Origin: Vibrio halioticoli NBRC 102217
GTDB taxonomy: Bacteria; Pseudomonadota; Gammaproteobacteria; Enterobacterales; Vibrionaceae
DNA: 42,376 nt
Assembly (NCBI RefSeq): GCF_000496695.1
Contig: NZ_BAUJ01000007.1
Span: forward strand, 1 to 42,376
Direction: 5' to 3'
Of this stretch, positions 18,052 through 26,783 are shown in pieces (positions within the stretch are counted from its first letter, which is position 1; the number at the start of each line of letters is the position of its first letter). A program made the translations under genes and the position numbers. The notes under the pieces are model-generated. The model was not told the origin of the DNA. It did no database searches and saw only the letters and a program-made list of their open reading frames with translations.

Positions 18052-19667
18052 TGTTCGTCCCCAATTGCCTGAATTTTAATTTGTTGTGAAGTCAGATTTA
18101 CCAGTACTTCGCTTTCCGTGTTTATCACAAAAGCACGACCTTGGGATAAATAATACTTGATGACATCGCTCAGTCTGTTCAGCGATTCAATATCGAGATC
18201 TCTTTCGGGTTGATCCAATACGACTATCGGTGTTTCTTTAGCCAGTTGAGCGACAAGGGCGACAAGTTTTATGGCGCCTCGGCTAAGGCTTGAGCCAATG
18301 TTATAGCCAACCTTTGTTTCCATACCGTCGGCTAAATCTGAAATAACGCGATTAAGTCCTAGGGCTCCAACAAGTAAGTTTGCTTCTTCTAATCTTTCAT
18401 TATTAAAACCACAAACGTTATCAATGAGAGATCCTGAGATAAGCTGCGGATTAATCGGCACAAAGCTCACTTGATGACGCCAAGTAAATTGATCGCTATG
18501 AAATGGGGTATCATTCCATGTAAAGTTACCTGAGACTGTGGGTTCTAAACCTGCGAATACAGAAACTGCGTTGCTACTAAGATCATAGTCTTCATTATGC
18601 AATGTTATTGCTTCGCCTTTATGCAGTTGCAATGAGTAGCCAAATCTCTCTTTAAAACGTGTAAAAACCACATCATTCACATCCAGACGTTCGAACGCAC
18701 TAAATCCAATATGTTCATCGGTTGGGTTGTCTAACTCTTTTAATAAGTCAGTGACTGATTCGTTGGCGATTAAAAAAGAGCTATAACGAAGACGCAGCCC
18801 CATTAATGCGCTTAAAGGGGCTACAGCTCGACCAGACAATATAGAACACGCGGCTAAGCCACCAGAGGTCAAATCGCCGGCCAAAACACTAAGACTTCCG
18901 ATCAATACAACCGCTACAGATGTACCCATAGCGGCAATTTGAATTAGCTCTTGAGCAATAGCAACCTTGCGTTCAGATTCGGCCATAGAGAGGTAACGTT
19001 TTTCATTGAGATGACGAAAGTAACGATACGCTTTAGATTCAAAGGCATGCTTTTTCACTTCGCAAAAGAAGGAGAACACTAGTATGAGGAAGTTCATTCG
19101 GCTCTGCTCAAACAAAGACGCTTCTTTTGAATAGGAGCTAGATTTTTGAGTAAATAACCAAACAAAAGCAAAGGTAATCGCCCAAACAACGATGGGGATA
19201 AATACCAAGTTCCCACCAACATAATAAATAAGTGCTAAGAAAATAATGGCAAATGGGACATCGATAAGTCCGCTGATGAAACCACCAGAGTAAAAGTCTT
19301 TAATTAAGCTAATCCCTTTTAAACTCTCTTGCAGAATGCCAGGTTTAAGGTGTTTTAATTGCGATGTAGTCGCCCTATTTAGGTGCTGAATGATTACTCG
19401 ATAGGTTGAATGTTCGGTATTTACTGCCGCAGCACCTAACATCCACGTCCGGACATAACGTAAAAAGGCATCTAAACCGATAGCAATGGCAGAGCCGCCT
19501 AGTAAAAGGAAAGCCGTACCATAACTTTGGTTAGGTAAAATTCGGTCGTAGATCTGCAAGATCACAAGCGGAATAACTAATGATAAGAGATTGATGAGCA
19601 AAGAAGAGGGCAGAACACGAAGTATAGTAGTCCGTTTGGACGTCTGACTATTTAATGCATTGTTCAT
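18048..19667 (-). CDS. Degenerate ABC half-transporter, probable partner of the downstream T1SS ABC protein
   Basis: First gene of the secretion operon, 539 residues. It has no N-terminal peptidase-like domain and starts directly with membrane segments (about 18-40, 50-75, 130-175, 240-265). The membrane domain ends near 310 and a nucleotide-binding-like domain fills 320-539. This domain has no Walker A Gly-Lys: the corresponding region near 355-365 reads LHNEDYDLSS. The Q-loop Gln is replaced (VSFVPINPQ), the signature is LSRGA (461-465), Walker B ends in D485-Q486 instead of Asp-Glu, and the H-loop His is replaced by Asn516. It should not hydrolyse ATP alone, but LSRGA could complete the site opposite the Walker A of the second subunit. 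Heterodimer formation is inferred. Confidence 0.85.
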   Translation of the reverse strand: MNNALNSQTSKRTTILRVLPSSLLINLLSLVIPLVILQIYDRILPNQSYGTAFLLLGGSAIAIGLDAFLRYVRTWMLGAAAVNTEHSTYRVIIQHLNRATTSQLKHLKPGILQESLKGISLIKDFYSGGFISGLIDVPFAIIFLALIYYVGGNLVFIPIVVWAITFAFVWLFTQKSSSYSKEASLFEQSRMNFLILVFSFFCEVKKHAFESKAYRYFRHLNEKRYLSMAESERKVAIAQELIQIAAMGTSVAVVLIGSLSVLAGDLTSGGLAACSILSGRAVAPLSALMGLRLRYSSFLIANESVTDLLKELDNPTDEHIGFSAFERLDVNDVVFTRFKERFGYSLQLHKGEAITLHNEDYDLSSNAVSVFAGLEPTVSGNFTWNDTPFHSDQFTWRHQVSFVPINPQLISGSLIDNVCGFNNERLEEANLLVGALGLNRVISDLADGMETKVGYNIGSSLSRGAIKLVALVAQLAKETPIVVLDQPERDLDIESLNRLSDVIKYYLSQGRAFVINTESEVLVNLTSQQIKIQAIGDEQ

Positions 19668-20045
19668 GACGAGTTTTTGTCCTGTTTAGGCAATTTAACG
19701 AAACCTATATGAAGTACATTTAATAAATGTAATAGGTGATCCTATAATTTTCCATAACCAATTGTTTTTATGGTCATTTAGATTGCACATTTGATTTATT
19801 TTATATGTCGAGTTTTAACGTCTATAAACAATCAAAATGGCTATGAAGTTATGACATTGGAATATGAGAGGCGAATATCTAATAAAAGGATCACATAATT
19901 TGATTTTCTTAATTAGTGGTGCAGGTAGAAGGGTCACGTGCATTGCTCTATGGTATTCTTCTGTTCATAGCCTATTACTGTTTCAAGGTGCAGCAAGACT
20001 TTTGCTGTAATATTTTGAAACATATTAATTATATTGGATATTTCT
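19668..20045. other. Divergent intergenic region: secretion operon and pyrophosphohydrolase promoters
   Basis: Very AT-rich, with no credible gene. It must hold the promoter of the secretion operon (minus strand) and of the pyrophosphohydrolase gene (plus strand). The clearest element is the 17-bp palindrome at 19715-19731. A small hairpin with CAGCAA/TTGCTG arms lies near 19990. No well-matched sigma-70 promoter could be assigned with confidence. Confidence 0.5.
19715..19731. promoter_or_regulatory. Perfect 17-bp palindrome, candidate operator of the secretion operon
   Basis: TACATTTA-A-TAAATGTA is an exact 8-1-8 inverted repeat ending 48 bases upstream of the ATG of the first ABC gene. The length and symmetry suit a dimeric regulator site. 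The regulator is unknown, and AT-rich sequence makes chance palindromes easier. Confidence 0.4.
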
Positions 20046-20639
20046 GTGACAGTACATAAAGAATTTTTTGCAAGCTTTTCACAACTCACCCCTGAGCTTT
20101 GGAACAAACTGTATAACGACATTAGTGAATTTCGTCAGCTATTCAATTTGCCGATTAATACCGGTATAGAAAGTGAAAAACTGTGTCATTTGCATTCAAA
20201 CTTGATGATTGAAGAGTTAACAGAATTGGCGCGAGCCACTAATAAAGAAGATCAAGCGGATGCCATCACCGATACTGTATACGTTGCGGTGGGCCGTGCG
20301 GTGCATGTCGGACATCAAGTGTTGAGTGACACCACGATTGCTCGTCAAGTTGATGTATTGCTAAACGTGGCAAAAACGTTACAGATCCCTTTTGAGCAAT
20401 GTTGGGACGCTGTGCATGCCAGCAATATGAGTAAAGCCGCGTTAAATGAGCAACAAGCGAAAGAGACGGTAACTGTGTATGCGGATAAGGGCGTAAGTGC
20501 TGACTACCAATTAAAAAATGGCAAATATATCGTATTTTGTAATAAAGACTCTGTTGCCAATGACGGAATCGTTATTAAAGAAGGTAAGATATTGAAAAAT
20601 AAATACTATCAAGCTGTAGATTTGAGCTTTGCAGGCTAG
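20046..20639 (+). CDS. MazG/PRA-PH-like nucleoside triphosphate pyrophosphohydrolase family protein
   Basis: A small all-alpha protein with the metal-binding signature of the MazG/PRA-PH/dUTPase-like superfamily: an E-E-L-T-E motif followed about 12 residues later by D-A-I-T-D (about residues 56-60 and 72-76). This superfamily cleaves nucleotides to the monophosphate and pyrophosphate, often to remove non-canonical nucleotides; the substrate is not known here. The C-terminal third (about 130-197) is a short beta-rich extension. Start chosen as GTG at 20046 because a weak TTGGA ribosome-binding site lies 7 bases upstream; TTG at 20034 would add four residues but has no ribosome-binding site. 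Its stop codon lies inside the dispersed repeat at 20635-20668. It appears monocistronic. Confidence 0.72.
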   Translation: MTVHKEFFASFSQLTPELWNKLYNDISEFRQLFNLPINTGIESEKLCHLHSNLMIEELTELARATNKEDQADAITDTVYVAVGRAVHVGHQVLSDTTIARQVDVLLNVAKTLQIPFEQCWDAVHASNMSKAALNEQQAKETVTVYADKGVSADYQLKNGKYIVFCNKDSVANDGIVIKEGKILKNKYYQAVDLSFAG

Positions 20640-20668
20640 TTCTGATCACTTACTTAGTGTGATTGGTA
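20635..20668 (+). repeat. 34-bp dispersed repeat, copy A
   Basis: This sequence, with core CTGATCACTTACTTA, recurs as its reverse complement at 42340-42373 with 33 of 34 bases identical. Copy A begins inside the last sense codon of the pyrophosphohydrolase gene and supplies its TAG stop codon. It contains imperfect ATCAC/GTGAT arms and so has weak dyad symmetry. Confidence 0.8.
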
Positions 20669-20673
20669 CTATT

Positions 20674-20718
20674 CGCCTCATTTAAATCGAATATTGAATG
20701 TTCGTTTTAAATGAGGCG
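20674..20718. terminator. Bidirectional terminator between convergent genes
   Basis: A perfect 13-base stem, CGCCTCATTTAAA (20674-20686) with its complement (20706-20718), and an inner CGAA/TTCG pairing in the loop. It lies between the plus-strand pyrophosphohydrolase gene and the minus-strand VirK-family gene. The T/A content at the base of the stem is modest rather than a long T-run. Confidence 0.7.
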
Positions 20719-20747
20719 TTGTTAATTACGATCTAGCTAGTCGCTAA

Positions 20748-21647
20748 TTAATCGTGATTAACAGATAAGCTTTTGATTTTCTCACTTAGATTCGTCTCTA
20801 GCTCATCCAACCAAGCATAGCGTTTTGTGTATAAACGACGTTTGGTTTTCTTAAGCTCAGACGGGTCTTTACGCTCTGGATTAGCTGGGATCAGGTAGCG
20901 ATATTTATCGGCTTTTTCTGCGCCGTATTCTGCCCACAACTCATCATAATCAAATGTCACAGATTTACTTTTAGAGCCTTTATAACGTAAGGCTTGGTAA
21001 ATGTGTCCGCGATTTGATACGCCCACAAATTTGTTGACGCCCAAAGACTTACCAAACATTAATGCCACTTCAACCATTAACGCTTTTGGTCGTAGACCGT
21101 GGAAAGAGCGAGTTAAGGTTTTGATGACTTGGTTTCTATCTTCAATTTTCTCACTTGGCCCTTTTAGTGCGCCAACATGTAAAGTTGGTTCAGGATCAGT
21201 TGATAGATTGAACGTAATAGAATAAATGGTTTGGTTTAAATCGTTGATTAAGCGCAAGCCCAATGAACCTTCACGCATCTCACCATCAAACAAAATCAGA
21301 GTAAATTGATTGCCTTTAGAATCGGTTAGGTCGAGCAGAGGTAAACCTTTGCCGAAGACTTGATTAATCTCAGTATTGAACGTGGAGTTAAGCAAATTAA
21401 AGTGCTGCTCAATCAACTTCATTCGTTCATTAACCGGTAAATCAACAAACAGATACGGCTTTAATGCCTTTTCAATTAATCGCGGCTTTTGTTCAATCGC
21501 ACTACGGAACACATCATTGTTATTTGAAAGTGATTCGATACGAGTGTATGTAGCGTGATACATCTTACTTAGTACGTAAAAACGAGCTTGAAGCCAAATG
21601 TGTTTGAGTGTTTTATCTGAAGAAGAATGCAAGGATGCCAGCTCCAT
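20748..21647 (-). CDS. VirK/YbjX family protein (DUF535)
   Basis: 299 residues of the VirK/YbjX family. Recognisable parts are LFDGEMREGSLGLRLI in the middle, the segment around ALKGP and the following F-H-G-L-R-P-K, the GVSN-x-x-H-I-Y segment, and a C-terminal Y-D-E-L-W-x-E-x-G block followed by an R-K-D-P-S-E-L-K-K basic stretch. No signal peptide or membrane segment. Members were first linked to virulence in Shigella and to antimicrobial-peptide resistance in Salmonella, but the biochemical function is unknown. Transcribed alone: 260 bases separate it from the sulfate operon on the same strand. Confidence 0.82.
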   Translation of the reverse strand: MELASLHSSSDKTLKHIWLQARFYVLSKMYHATYTRIESLSNNNDVFRSAIEQKPRLIEKALKPYLFVDLPVNERMKLIEQHFNLLNSTFNTEINQVFGKGLPLLDLTDSKGNQFTLILFDGEMREGSLGLRLINDLNQTIYSITFNLSTDPEPTLHVGALKGPSEKIEDRNQVIKTLTRSFHGLRPKALMVEVALMFGKSLGVNKFVGVSNRGHIYQALRYKGSKSKSVTFDYDELWAEYGAEKADKYRYLIPANPERKDPSELKKTKRRLYTKRYAWLDELETNLSEKIKSLSVNHD

Positions 21648-21859
21648 GTTAACTGTGATGCGAATTTATGTCTTAGCGTAAGAGATAAAGGTTTTTGCGT
21701 GAGCGACCGTTGCGAAGAGTGTTTATCGCAATAGCCTGCAATCAGTGGCATTGAATGTAACAATGGATTGGTATGATTTATAGAAAACTTGCTGAGAAGT
21801 AATTATTCGTTTTTGAGTGTTATTGCTGAGTAGCTTAGTGGTGAACAGTTTAGCTAAGG

Positions 21860-21896
21860 CTCCTACATGAGTAGGAGAAAAGTAGGAACCTTAATT
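21860..21896 (-). terminator. Stem-loop after the sulfate-assimilation operon
   Basis: Alternative pairings exist: CTCCTAC/GTAGGAG with a 4-base loop, or a longer AAGG-TCCTAC / GTAGGA-CCTT stem that encloses it. It follows the stop codon of the DHH gene. There is no good T-run immediately after the stem on the minus strand, so its efficiency as an intrinsic terminator is uncertain. Confidence 0.45.
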
Positions 21897-21907
21897 ATTT
21901 CAATCTA

Positions 21908-22888
21908 TTAGATAGCAAACTGCTGCTGCATTTTTTCAATAAAATCATCTAGCTGGCTTTCATGCAGGGCATTAATGCCCGCCGCAGCCTTTCGACCACC
22001 GCCGCTTGGAAATTGACTGCAAAGCTCATCTGCCCCTTCACGACGATTCAACGGGCTTCGTACGCTTACGGTATAAGTTTCTTGCTCTGGGTTTGCTGTA
22101 ATTACCGCGATGGCTTGGTCTGGGTATTGATTGGCAAGCCAGTTACCAAAGGTGCCGCTGATGCGTCTCGCCCATGCTTGGTTAGGCAATAGATACACTG
22201 CAATGTGCGAGCTGCTATGGTAATGCTCGATGCTTTGTACTTGCGCCCAATCTGAATCAAAGCCTTCTTTTAGCTGATAAAAGACGCTGCTTTTATCGTT
22301 TTGCAGGGCTAAAGGAGAGGGATACGAATAGAGCTTTTGATATAAGGCTTGCGGATGAAAGTGTAAATCTTGGATGCTGTGACCGTAACCATTGTAATTA
22401 ATCAAAGTGCCAAGCTGTTTTAAAAACTCAATCTCATTATTGGTCAGCCCATTCTGCTGGCCTAGCGCGGTTGCTTGAGTCATCAAATTGTCACCAAAAG
22501 CGCCGGTACAGGCCCATAAATATTGAGCGCCGCTCAGGTATTGATTGATCAGAAGGCTAGTACAAGTCTCAGGAGAGGTGTCTATTTGCGTAGTCAAATA
22601 CGTCGACTCTGGTATAGCACCCGTCCTGTGGTGATCGCAGTAAAAGGTTGCAATATCGCGCTCGAGTAGCGCTTGTAGGGCGGCTTGGTTTTTCTCCATC
22701 GAGATATCCAATACACACACAGAATCGATGTTTTCCGAGTGGATGATGCTTTGCAATAATTGAATATTGCGCTTTACGCCAGTGATCAGTTGCCCATCTA
22801 TTGGCGTTGTTTTACGCAATTGTAGCAGGGCGCAAATACCATCGGCATCGCCATTAAAAACGTCAAAATGCGTTAATGAGCTAGACAT
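21908..22888 (-). CDS. DHH-family phosphoesterase, candidate 3'-phosphoadenosine 5'-phosphate (PAP) phosphatase
   Basis: 326 residues with the DHH-superfamily motifs: N-G-D-A-D-G (D14, D16), a second-motif Asp in VLDIS (D61), the DHH triplet (85-87), and a C-terminal DHHA1-type GGGRKAAAG (296-304). The family includes NrnA-like enzymes, some of which degrade nanoRNA and dephosphorylate PAP. The gene begins inside the end of cysC (8-base overlap) and is last in the sulfate operon. PAP is released when PAPS, made by CysC, is reduced, and is toxic if it accumulates. PAP removal is therefore a strong contextual inference; a role on short oligoribonucleotides is the main alternative. Family assignment is firm; substrate is not. 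Confidence 0.82.
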   Translation of the reverse strand: MSSSLTHFDVFNGDADGICALLQLRKTTPIDGQLITGVKRNIQLLQSIIHSENIDSVCVLDISMEKNQAALQALLERDIATFYCDHHRTGAIPESTYLTTQIDTSPETCTSLLINQYLSGAQYLWACTGAFGDNLMTQATALGQQNGLTNNEIEFLKQLGTLINYNGYGHSIQDLHFHPQALYQKLYSYPSPLALQNDKSSVFYQLKEGFDSDWAQVQSIEHYHSSSHIAVYLLPNQAWARRISGTFGNWLANQYPDQAIAVITANPEQETYTVSVRSPLNRREGADELCSQFPSGGGRKAAAGINALHESQLDDFIEKMQQQFAI

Positions 22889-23477
22889 AACCGTGATCTC
22901 GTAAATATTGAACGACTTGCTCAGCTGTTTGCTCGATAGATAATTGGTCAGTTTTAAGGTGCACTTCTGGCGCGATAGGCGCTTCGTAATCTGATGTGAT
23001 CCCTGTAAAGTGTTTTATTTCGCCACTGCGCGCTTTTTTGTACAAGCCTTTTGGATCGCGCGCTTCACACACGGCTAAGGGTGTATCCACGAACACCTCA
23101 ATAAAATCACCTTCTGGCAATAGTGCACGAACCTGTTCTCTATCTTGAATAAACGGAGAAATAAATGCGGTCAGTACCAGAGTGCCCGAATCGACAAACA
23201 GCTTTGCTACTTCACCAATGCGTCGGATATTTTCAACTCTATCGTGATCGGAAAAGCCCAGATCGCGGTTTAAACCGTGTCGAACATTATCACCATCAAG
23301 AAGATAGCTGTGCATTGCCAGTTGATTGAGTTTCACTTCCACGGCATTGGCAATGGTGGATTTACCCGAGCCACTTAACCCGGTAAACCAAAGCACTGCT
23401 GATTTATGCTTTTTTAGTGCTTGTCGCTGACTTGCCGATACTGAGGCTTGATGCCACACAATATTTTCCGTTGTCAT
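22881..23477 (-). CDS. cysC: Adenylylsulfate (APS) kinase
   Basis: Phosphorylates APS to PAPS in assimilatory sulfate reduction. The 198 residues contain a P-loop GLSGSGKS (33-40), the substrate-binding [10 protein letters not shown] and DRVENIRRI segments, the F-I-S-P-F serine motif, and the [10 protein letters not shown] lid. Length matches the stand-alone bacterial enzyme. It lies downstream of cysD, cysN and the SLC13 permease, 63 bases after the permease stop, and overlaps the DHH gene by 8 bases. Confidence 0.96.
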   Translation of the reverse strand: MTTENIVWHQASVSASQRQALKKHKSAVLWFTGLSGSGKSTIANAVEVKLNQLAMHSYLLDGDNVRHGLNRDLGFSDHDRVENIRRIGEVAKLFVDSGTLVLTAFISPFIQDREQVRALLPEGDFIEVFVDTPLAVCEARDPKGLYKKARSGEIKHFTGITSDYEAPIAPEVHLKTDQLSIEQTAEQVVQYLRDHGYV

Positions 23478-23522
23478 AGTAAAACGTTACTCCTTGTCGT
23501 GGTGCAGTGGTGTAGTGTGCAG

Positions 23523-23538
23523 TGGTTCGCAAGAACCA
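23523..23538 (-). other. Small hairpin between permease and cysC
   Basis: TGGTTC and GAACCA form a perfect 6-base stem with a 4-base loop in the 63-base gap between the permease stop and the cysC start. There is no T-run, so it is more likely an RNA processing or stability element than a terminator. Confidence 0.35.
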
Positions 23539-23540
23539 TC

Positions 23541-25274
23541 TTACAAGCCAAAAAAATGTTCGATAGCGAAAATAGCGGTAAAGCTGTAAATAATGCTGAT
23601 TGGCGCGCCTATTTTTACAAAATCTGAGAGCTTATATTGACCTGCGTTAAACACCATTAAGTTGGTTTGGTATCCATACGGGCTAATAAAGCTAGCACTG
23701 GCGCCAAAGGCCACCGCCATAACAAACGCAATCGGGTTGGCATTTAAGCTCAGCGCCAGCGAATAAGCGATAGGGAAGGTCACCGCCGCCGCGGCATTGT
23801 TAGTCACCAATTCAGTCAGTAGCAGCGTTGAAATAAACACAATAATTAACGCCACATGCGGGCTTAATGTCAGGTTATTACTGACCAATATGGTGTCTAA
23901 ATACTGAAATAAGCCACTGTTTTGTATCGCAAATGACATCACAATCGCTGAGGTGATGATAAGCCAAATATGATACGGAAAGCGCTGAGTGACATCATTT
24001 AAAGTGAGCACGCCAAAGCATAATAGAGCGCCAAACAGTAGCAACATGGCTTTGAATAAAGAGACAATGCCGATTGATGCGCACAGCAGTGCAATCGCAA
24101 AGCTACATAGGGTGGCTTTTTCGCCCAGCCCTTTAAGTTTATTTTCCACTTCAATATCGCTAAGCAAAATAAAGTGTTTTTCAAAAGCGGGGGCAAGCGA
24201 AGGTGGCTCACCGGCGGTAAGCACCAGATAGTCTCCCGCTTTTAGTTTTACTTCACCTAACTTGCCGGATAATCGCACGCCGTTGCGCTTAATTGCGACC
24301 ACGCCTGCGTTAAATTGTTGGCGGAAATTGCACTCTTTAAGAGAGCGGTTCACCAGGTTACTTTGTGGTAATAAGATAGCCTCAACGAAGCTTTTTGAAG
24401 CCAATCCTTCTTTTTCGGCAAAAATTTCCAGCCCATTGTAATGGGTCAACTGCGAGACTTTGGATACATCGCCGTTAAAAAACAGACGATCGTTCGCTTC
24501 TAGTACTTCGGTAGGGGAGACTGGGCTGATAATGCTGCCTTGTCGCTCCATCTCAATTAAAAACAAAGACTCCATATGACGCAGACCATTTTGATTGATG
24601 TCTTTGCCAATTAAGCTTGAACCATTAGAGACGCTCGCTTCAATAAAATAGCTGTCGCTAACTGGGGTATCGGTTTCATTGTTGGGTAAAAAGCGCAGTA
24701 ATAGCGTGAGCATTAAGCCACAAGCGACCACCACACATAACCCGACCGCAGTGAAGTCAAAGAAAGAGAGCGGGGGTAAATCGGTATCGAGTAATAAACT
24801 ATTGACGATCAAATTGGTGGAGGTGCCAATTAAGGTCAATGTTCCGCCTAATATGGCGGCGTAAGAAAGAGGTAATAACAGCTTAGTCGCGCTGTGATGA
24901 GGGTTGTTGCGTATTGGCGATAATAGGCTTGAAACTACGGCTGTGTTATTGAGAAACGCTGAGAAAACAACAGTAAAGCCAAATAGGCGAGCGAATGTCT
25001 CGCCATAGCTTGGGCGTATTACGAACTGTGCCATAATTCGTAATACGCGCGTTTTTTCCAGAGCAATAGAGCACAGCATTAGCAGAATCAGGGTTAATAA
25101 CCCTTCATTGGAGCCAGCATTAATGACTTGTTCATTGGTGACAAGATTCAATGAAAACAAGGTCAATAATGCCAGACCAAACACCCGTGCCGGGTGTTTC
25201 TGAAAACGAATTAAAGCAACAATTGTGGTTACAAAAACCAGCAATACAACGCCGCTTTGAAGGCTCGTGCTCAT
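23541..25274 (-). CDS. SLC13-family permease with two TrkA-C (RCK_C) domains, probable sulfate transporter
   Basis: 577 residues: an N-terminal set of membrane segments (about 1-195), a cytoplasmic insert of two RCK_C/TrkA-C domains (about 205-370), and a second membrane half (about 385-577). The first half carries the family motif around F-S-A-F-L-N-N-T-A-V-V, mirrored by TNNAAAAVTFPI in the second half, matching the SLC13/DASS ion-transporter fold. Members with RCK_C inserts are often found beside sulfate-assimilation genes. Its start lies 3 bases after the cysN stop and cysC follows, so sulfate is the probable substrate, carried by an ion-coupled system rather than the CysTWA ABC importer. 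Substrate is inferred from context. Confidence 0.88.
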   Translation of the reverse strand: MSTSLQSGVVLLVFVTTIVALIRFQKHPARVFGLALLTLFSLNLVTNEQVINAGSNEGLLTLILLMLCSIALEKTRVLRIMAQFVIRPSYGETFARLFGFTVVFSAFLNNTAVVSSLLSPIRNNPHHSATKLLLPLSYAAILGGTLTLIGTSTNLIVNSLLLDTDLPPLSFFDFTAVGLCVVVACGLMLTLLLRFLPNNETDTPVSDSYFIEASVSNGSSLIGKDINQNGLRHMESLFLIEMERQGSIISPVSPTEVLEANDRLFFNGDVSKVSQLTHYNGLEIFAEKEGLASKSFVEAILLPQSNLVNRSLKECNFRQQFNAGVVAIKRNGVRLSGKLGEVKLKAGDYLVLTAGEPPSLAPAFEKHFILLSDIEVENKLKGLGEKATLCSFAIALLCASIGIVSLFKAMLLLFGALLCFGVLTLNDVTQRFPYHIWLIITSAIVMSFAIQNSGLFQYLDTILVSNNLTLSPHVALIIVFISTLLLTELVTNNAAAAVTFPIAYSLALSLNANPIAFVMAVAFGASASFISPYGYQTNLMVFNAGQYKLSDFVKIGAPISIIYSFTAIFAIEHFFGL

Positions 25275-25277
25275 TGG

Positions 25278-26693
25278 TTATGCCTTACCGAGTAGGTCTT
25301 TTGCATCCCAATGCGGGAAGTGCTTACGAACTAACTGGTTTAGCTCAAGCTCAAACTCAGAATAGGCATGAGTGGCTTTTTGTTGATTCTCTAATGCGCC
25401 TTGCACCATACCCGCACCAACCGTTGCGTTGGTAAAGCGGTCAATGATGATGAACGCGCCCGTAATACGGTTATTGTCGTAAGAATCAAAAATCACTTTT
25501 TCGTTAAAGTCTAAGTGACACTGACCAATCTCATTCAGATTTAGCTGAGTCGCCGGCAGTTTTTGCATGCTGTTTACGTCAACACGGTGAGCAATTTTTG
25601 ATACTTGCCCCGTCACGGTTTTAGTACCGATCTTGATCAGATATTCGCGATTTAACTGCAGCGCATCTTCGTTCATCCAAACGATATTACAATCCAGCGC
25701 ATTACTGTGATGAGGCTGTTGATCAGGGCGCACTAGTACGTCGCCGCGGCTGATATCTACTTCATCTTCTAGGGTTAGGGTAATGGCTTGCCCTGCAAAT
25801 GAAGATGTCAGGTCGCCATCAAAGGTAACAATCGACTTCACTTTGCTTTCTTTGCCCGATGGCAATACTTGAATGCGATCGCCTACACGAATCTCACCGG
25901 ACACTACCGTGCCACAAAAACCACGGAAATCGAGGTTAGGGCGGTTAACGTATTGCACAGGGAAGCGGAATTCGCCTTCTATTTTGCCTTTGTTGGTTTG
26001 CGCAGAGTTGAGTAGACGCATCAAGGTAGAACCTGGGTACCAACCCATATTTTTACTTGGGAATACCACGTTATCGCCATGCAGTGCAGAGACCGGCACA
26101 AACTGGATGCTGTCAAAATTCAGCGCCTTGGCAAACTCACGATATTCCTTTTTGATCTCTTTATAACGTTGCTGGCTGTATTCAACGGTATCCATTTTGT
26201 TTACTGCAATAATGGCGTGTTTAATGCCCAGCAGTGAACAAATGAATGAGTGACGGCGAGTTTGAGTTTGTACGCCGTGACGTGCATCAATTAGGATAAT
26301 CGCTAAATCAGAGGTTGAAGCGCCAGTTGCCATGTTGCGCGTGTACTGCTCGTGTCCGGGAGTATCCGCAATGATGAATTTACGCTGGTCTGTGGTGAAG
26401 TAACGGTACGCCACATCAATGGTGATGCCTTGCTCACGTTCAGACTGCAAACCATCAACCAGTAAGGCTAAATCGAATTCTTGGTCGGTGGTGTTGTATT
26501 TTTTTGAGTCTTTTTGAATCGCAGATAACTGGTCTTCAAAAATCAGCTGATTGTCGTACAGCAAGCGACCGATCAAGGTTGATTTACCATCATCGACACT
26601 GCCACAGGTGATAAAGCGCAACAGATCTTTGTTTTCGTGTTGTTTTAGGTACTCTTCCACATCGTATGAAAGTAGATTTGAAATTGTGTTCAT
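25278..26693 (-). CDS. cysN: Sulfate adenylyltransferase subunit 1 (GTPase subunit)
   Basis: The GTPase subunit that drives ATP sulfurylase (CysDN), forming APS from sulfate and ATP. The 471 residues contain the EF-Tu-like GTP-binding motifs GSVDDGKS (31-38), [11 protein letters not shown] and NKMD, then the beta-barrel domains of the translation-factor family. No fused APS kinase domain is present, in agreement with the separate cysC. It follows cysD after 90 bases; this gap contains a small TTACCC/GGGTAA hairpin near 26743-26763. Confidence 0.97.
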   Translation of the reverse strand: MNTISNLLSYDVEEYLKQHENKDLLRFITCGSVDDGKSTLIGRLLYDNQLIFEDQLSAIQKDSKKYNTTDQEFDLALLVDGLQSEREQGITIDVAYRYFTTDQRKFIIADTPGHEQYTRNMATGASTSDLAIILIDARHGVQTQTRRHSFICSLLGIKHAIIAVNKMDTVEYSQQRYKEIKKEYREFAKALNFDSIQFVPVSALHGDNVVFPSKNMGWYPGSTLMRLLNSAQTNKGKIEGEFRFPVQYVNRPNLDFRGFCGTVVSGEIRVGDRIQVLPSGKESKVKSIVTFDGDLTSSFAGQAITLTLEDEVDISRGDVLVRPDQQPHHSNALDCNIVWMNEDALQLNREYLIKIGTKTVTGQVSKIAHRVDVNSMQKLPATQLNLNEIGQCHLDFNEKVIFDSYDNNRITGAFIIIDRFTNATVGAGMVQGALENQQKATHAYSEFELELNQLVRKHFPHWDAKDLLGKA

Positions 26694-26783
26694 CGGTAAT
26701 CCTTGTCAAATATTTCCGTTTTTGGCTTACGCTATGTCGTTGGCTTACCCTATATATCTGGGTAACGAGTTATCGAATGGGGC

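Noticed and set aside
21765..21775. GATTGGTAT near 21767 as a third copy of the 34-bp repeat
   Set aside because: Only about nine bases match the end of the repeat and the core is missing; chance is likely.
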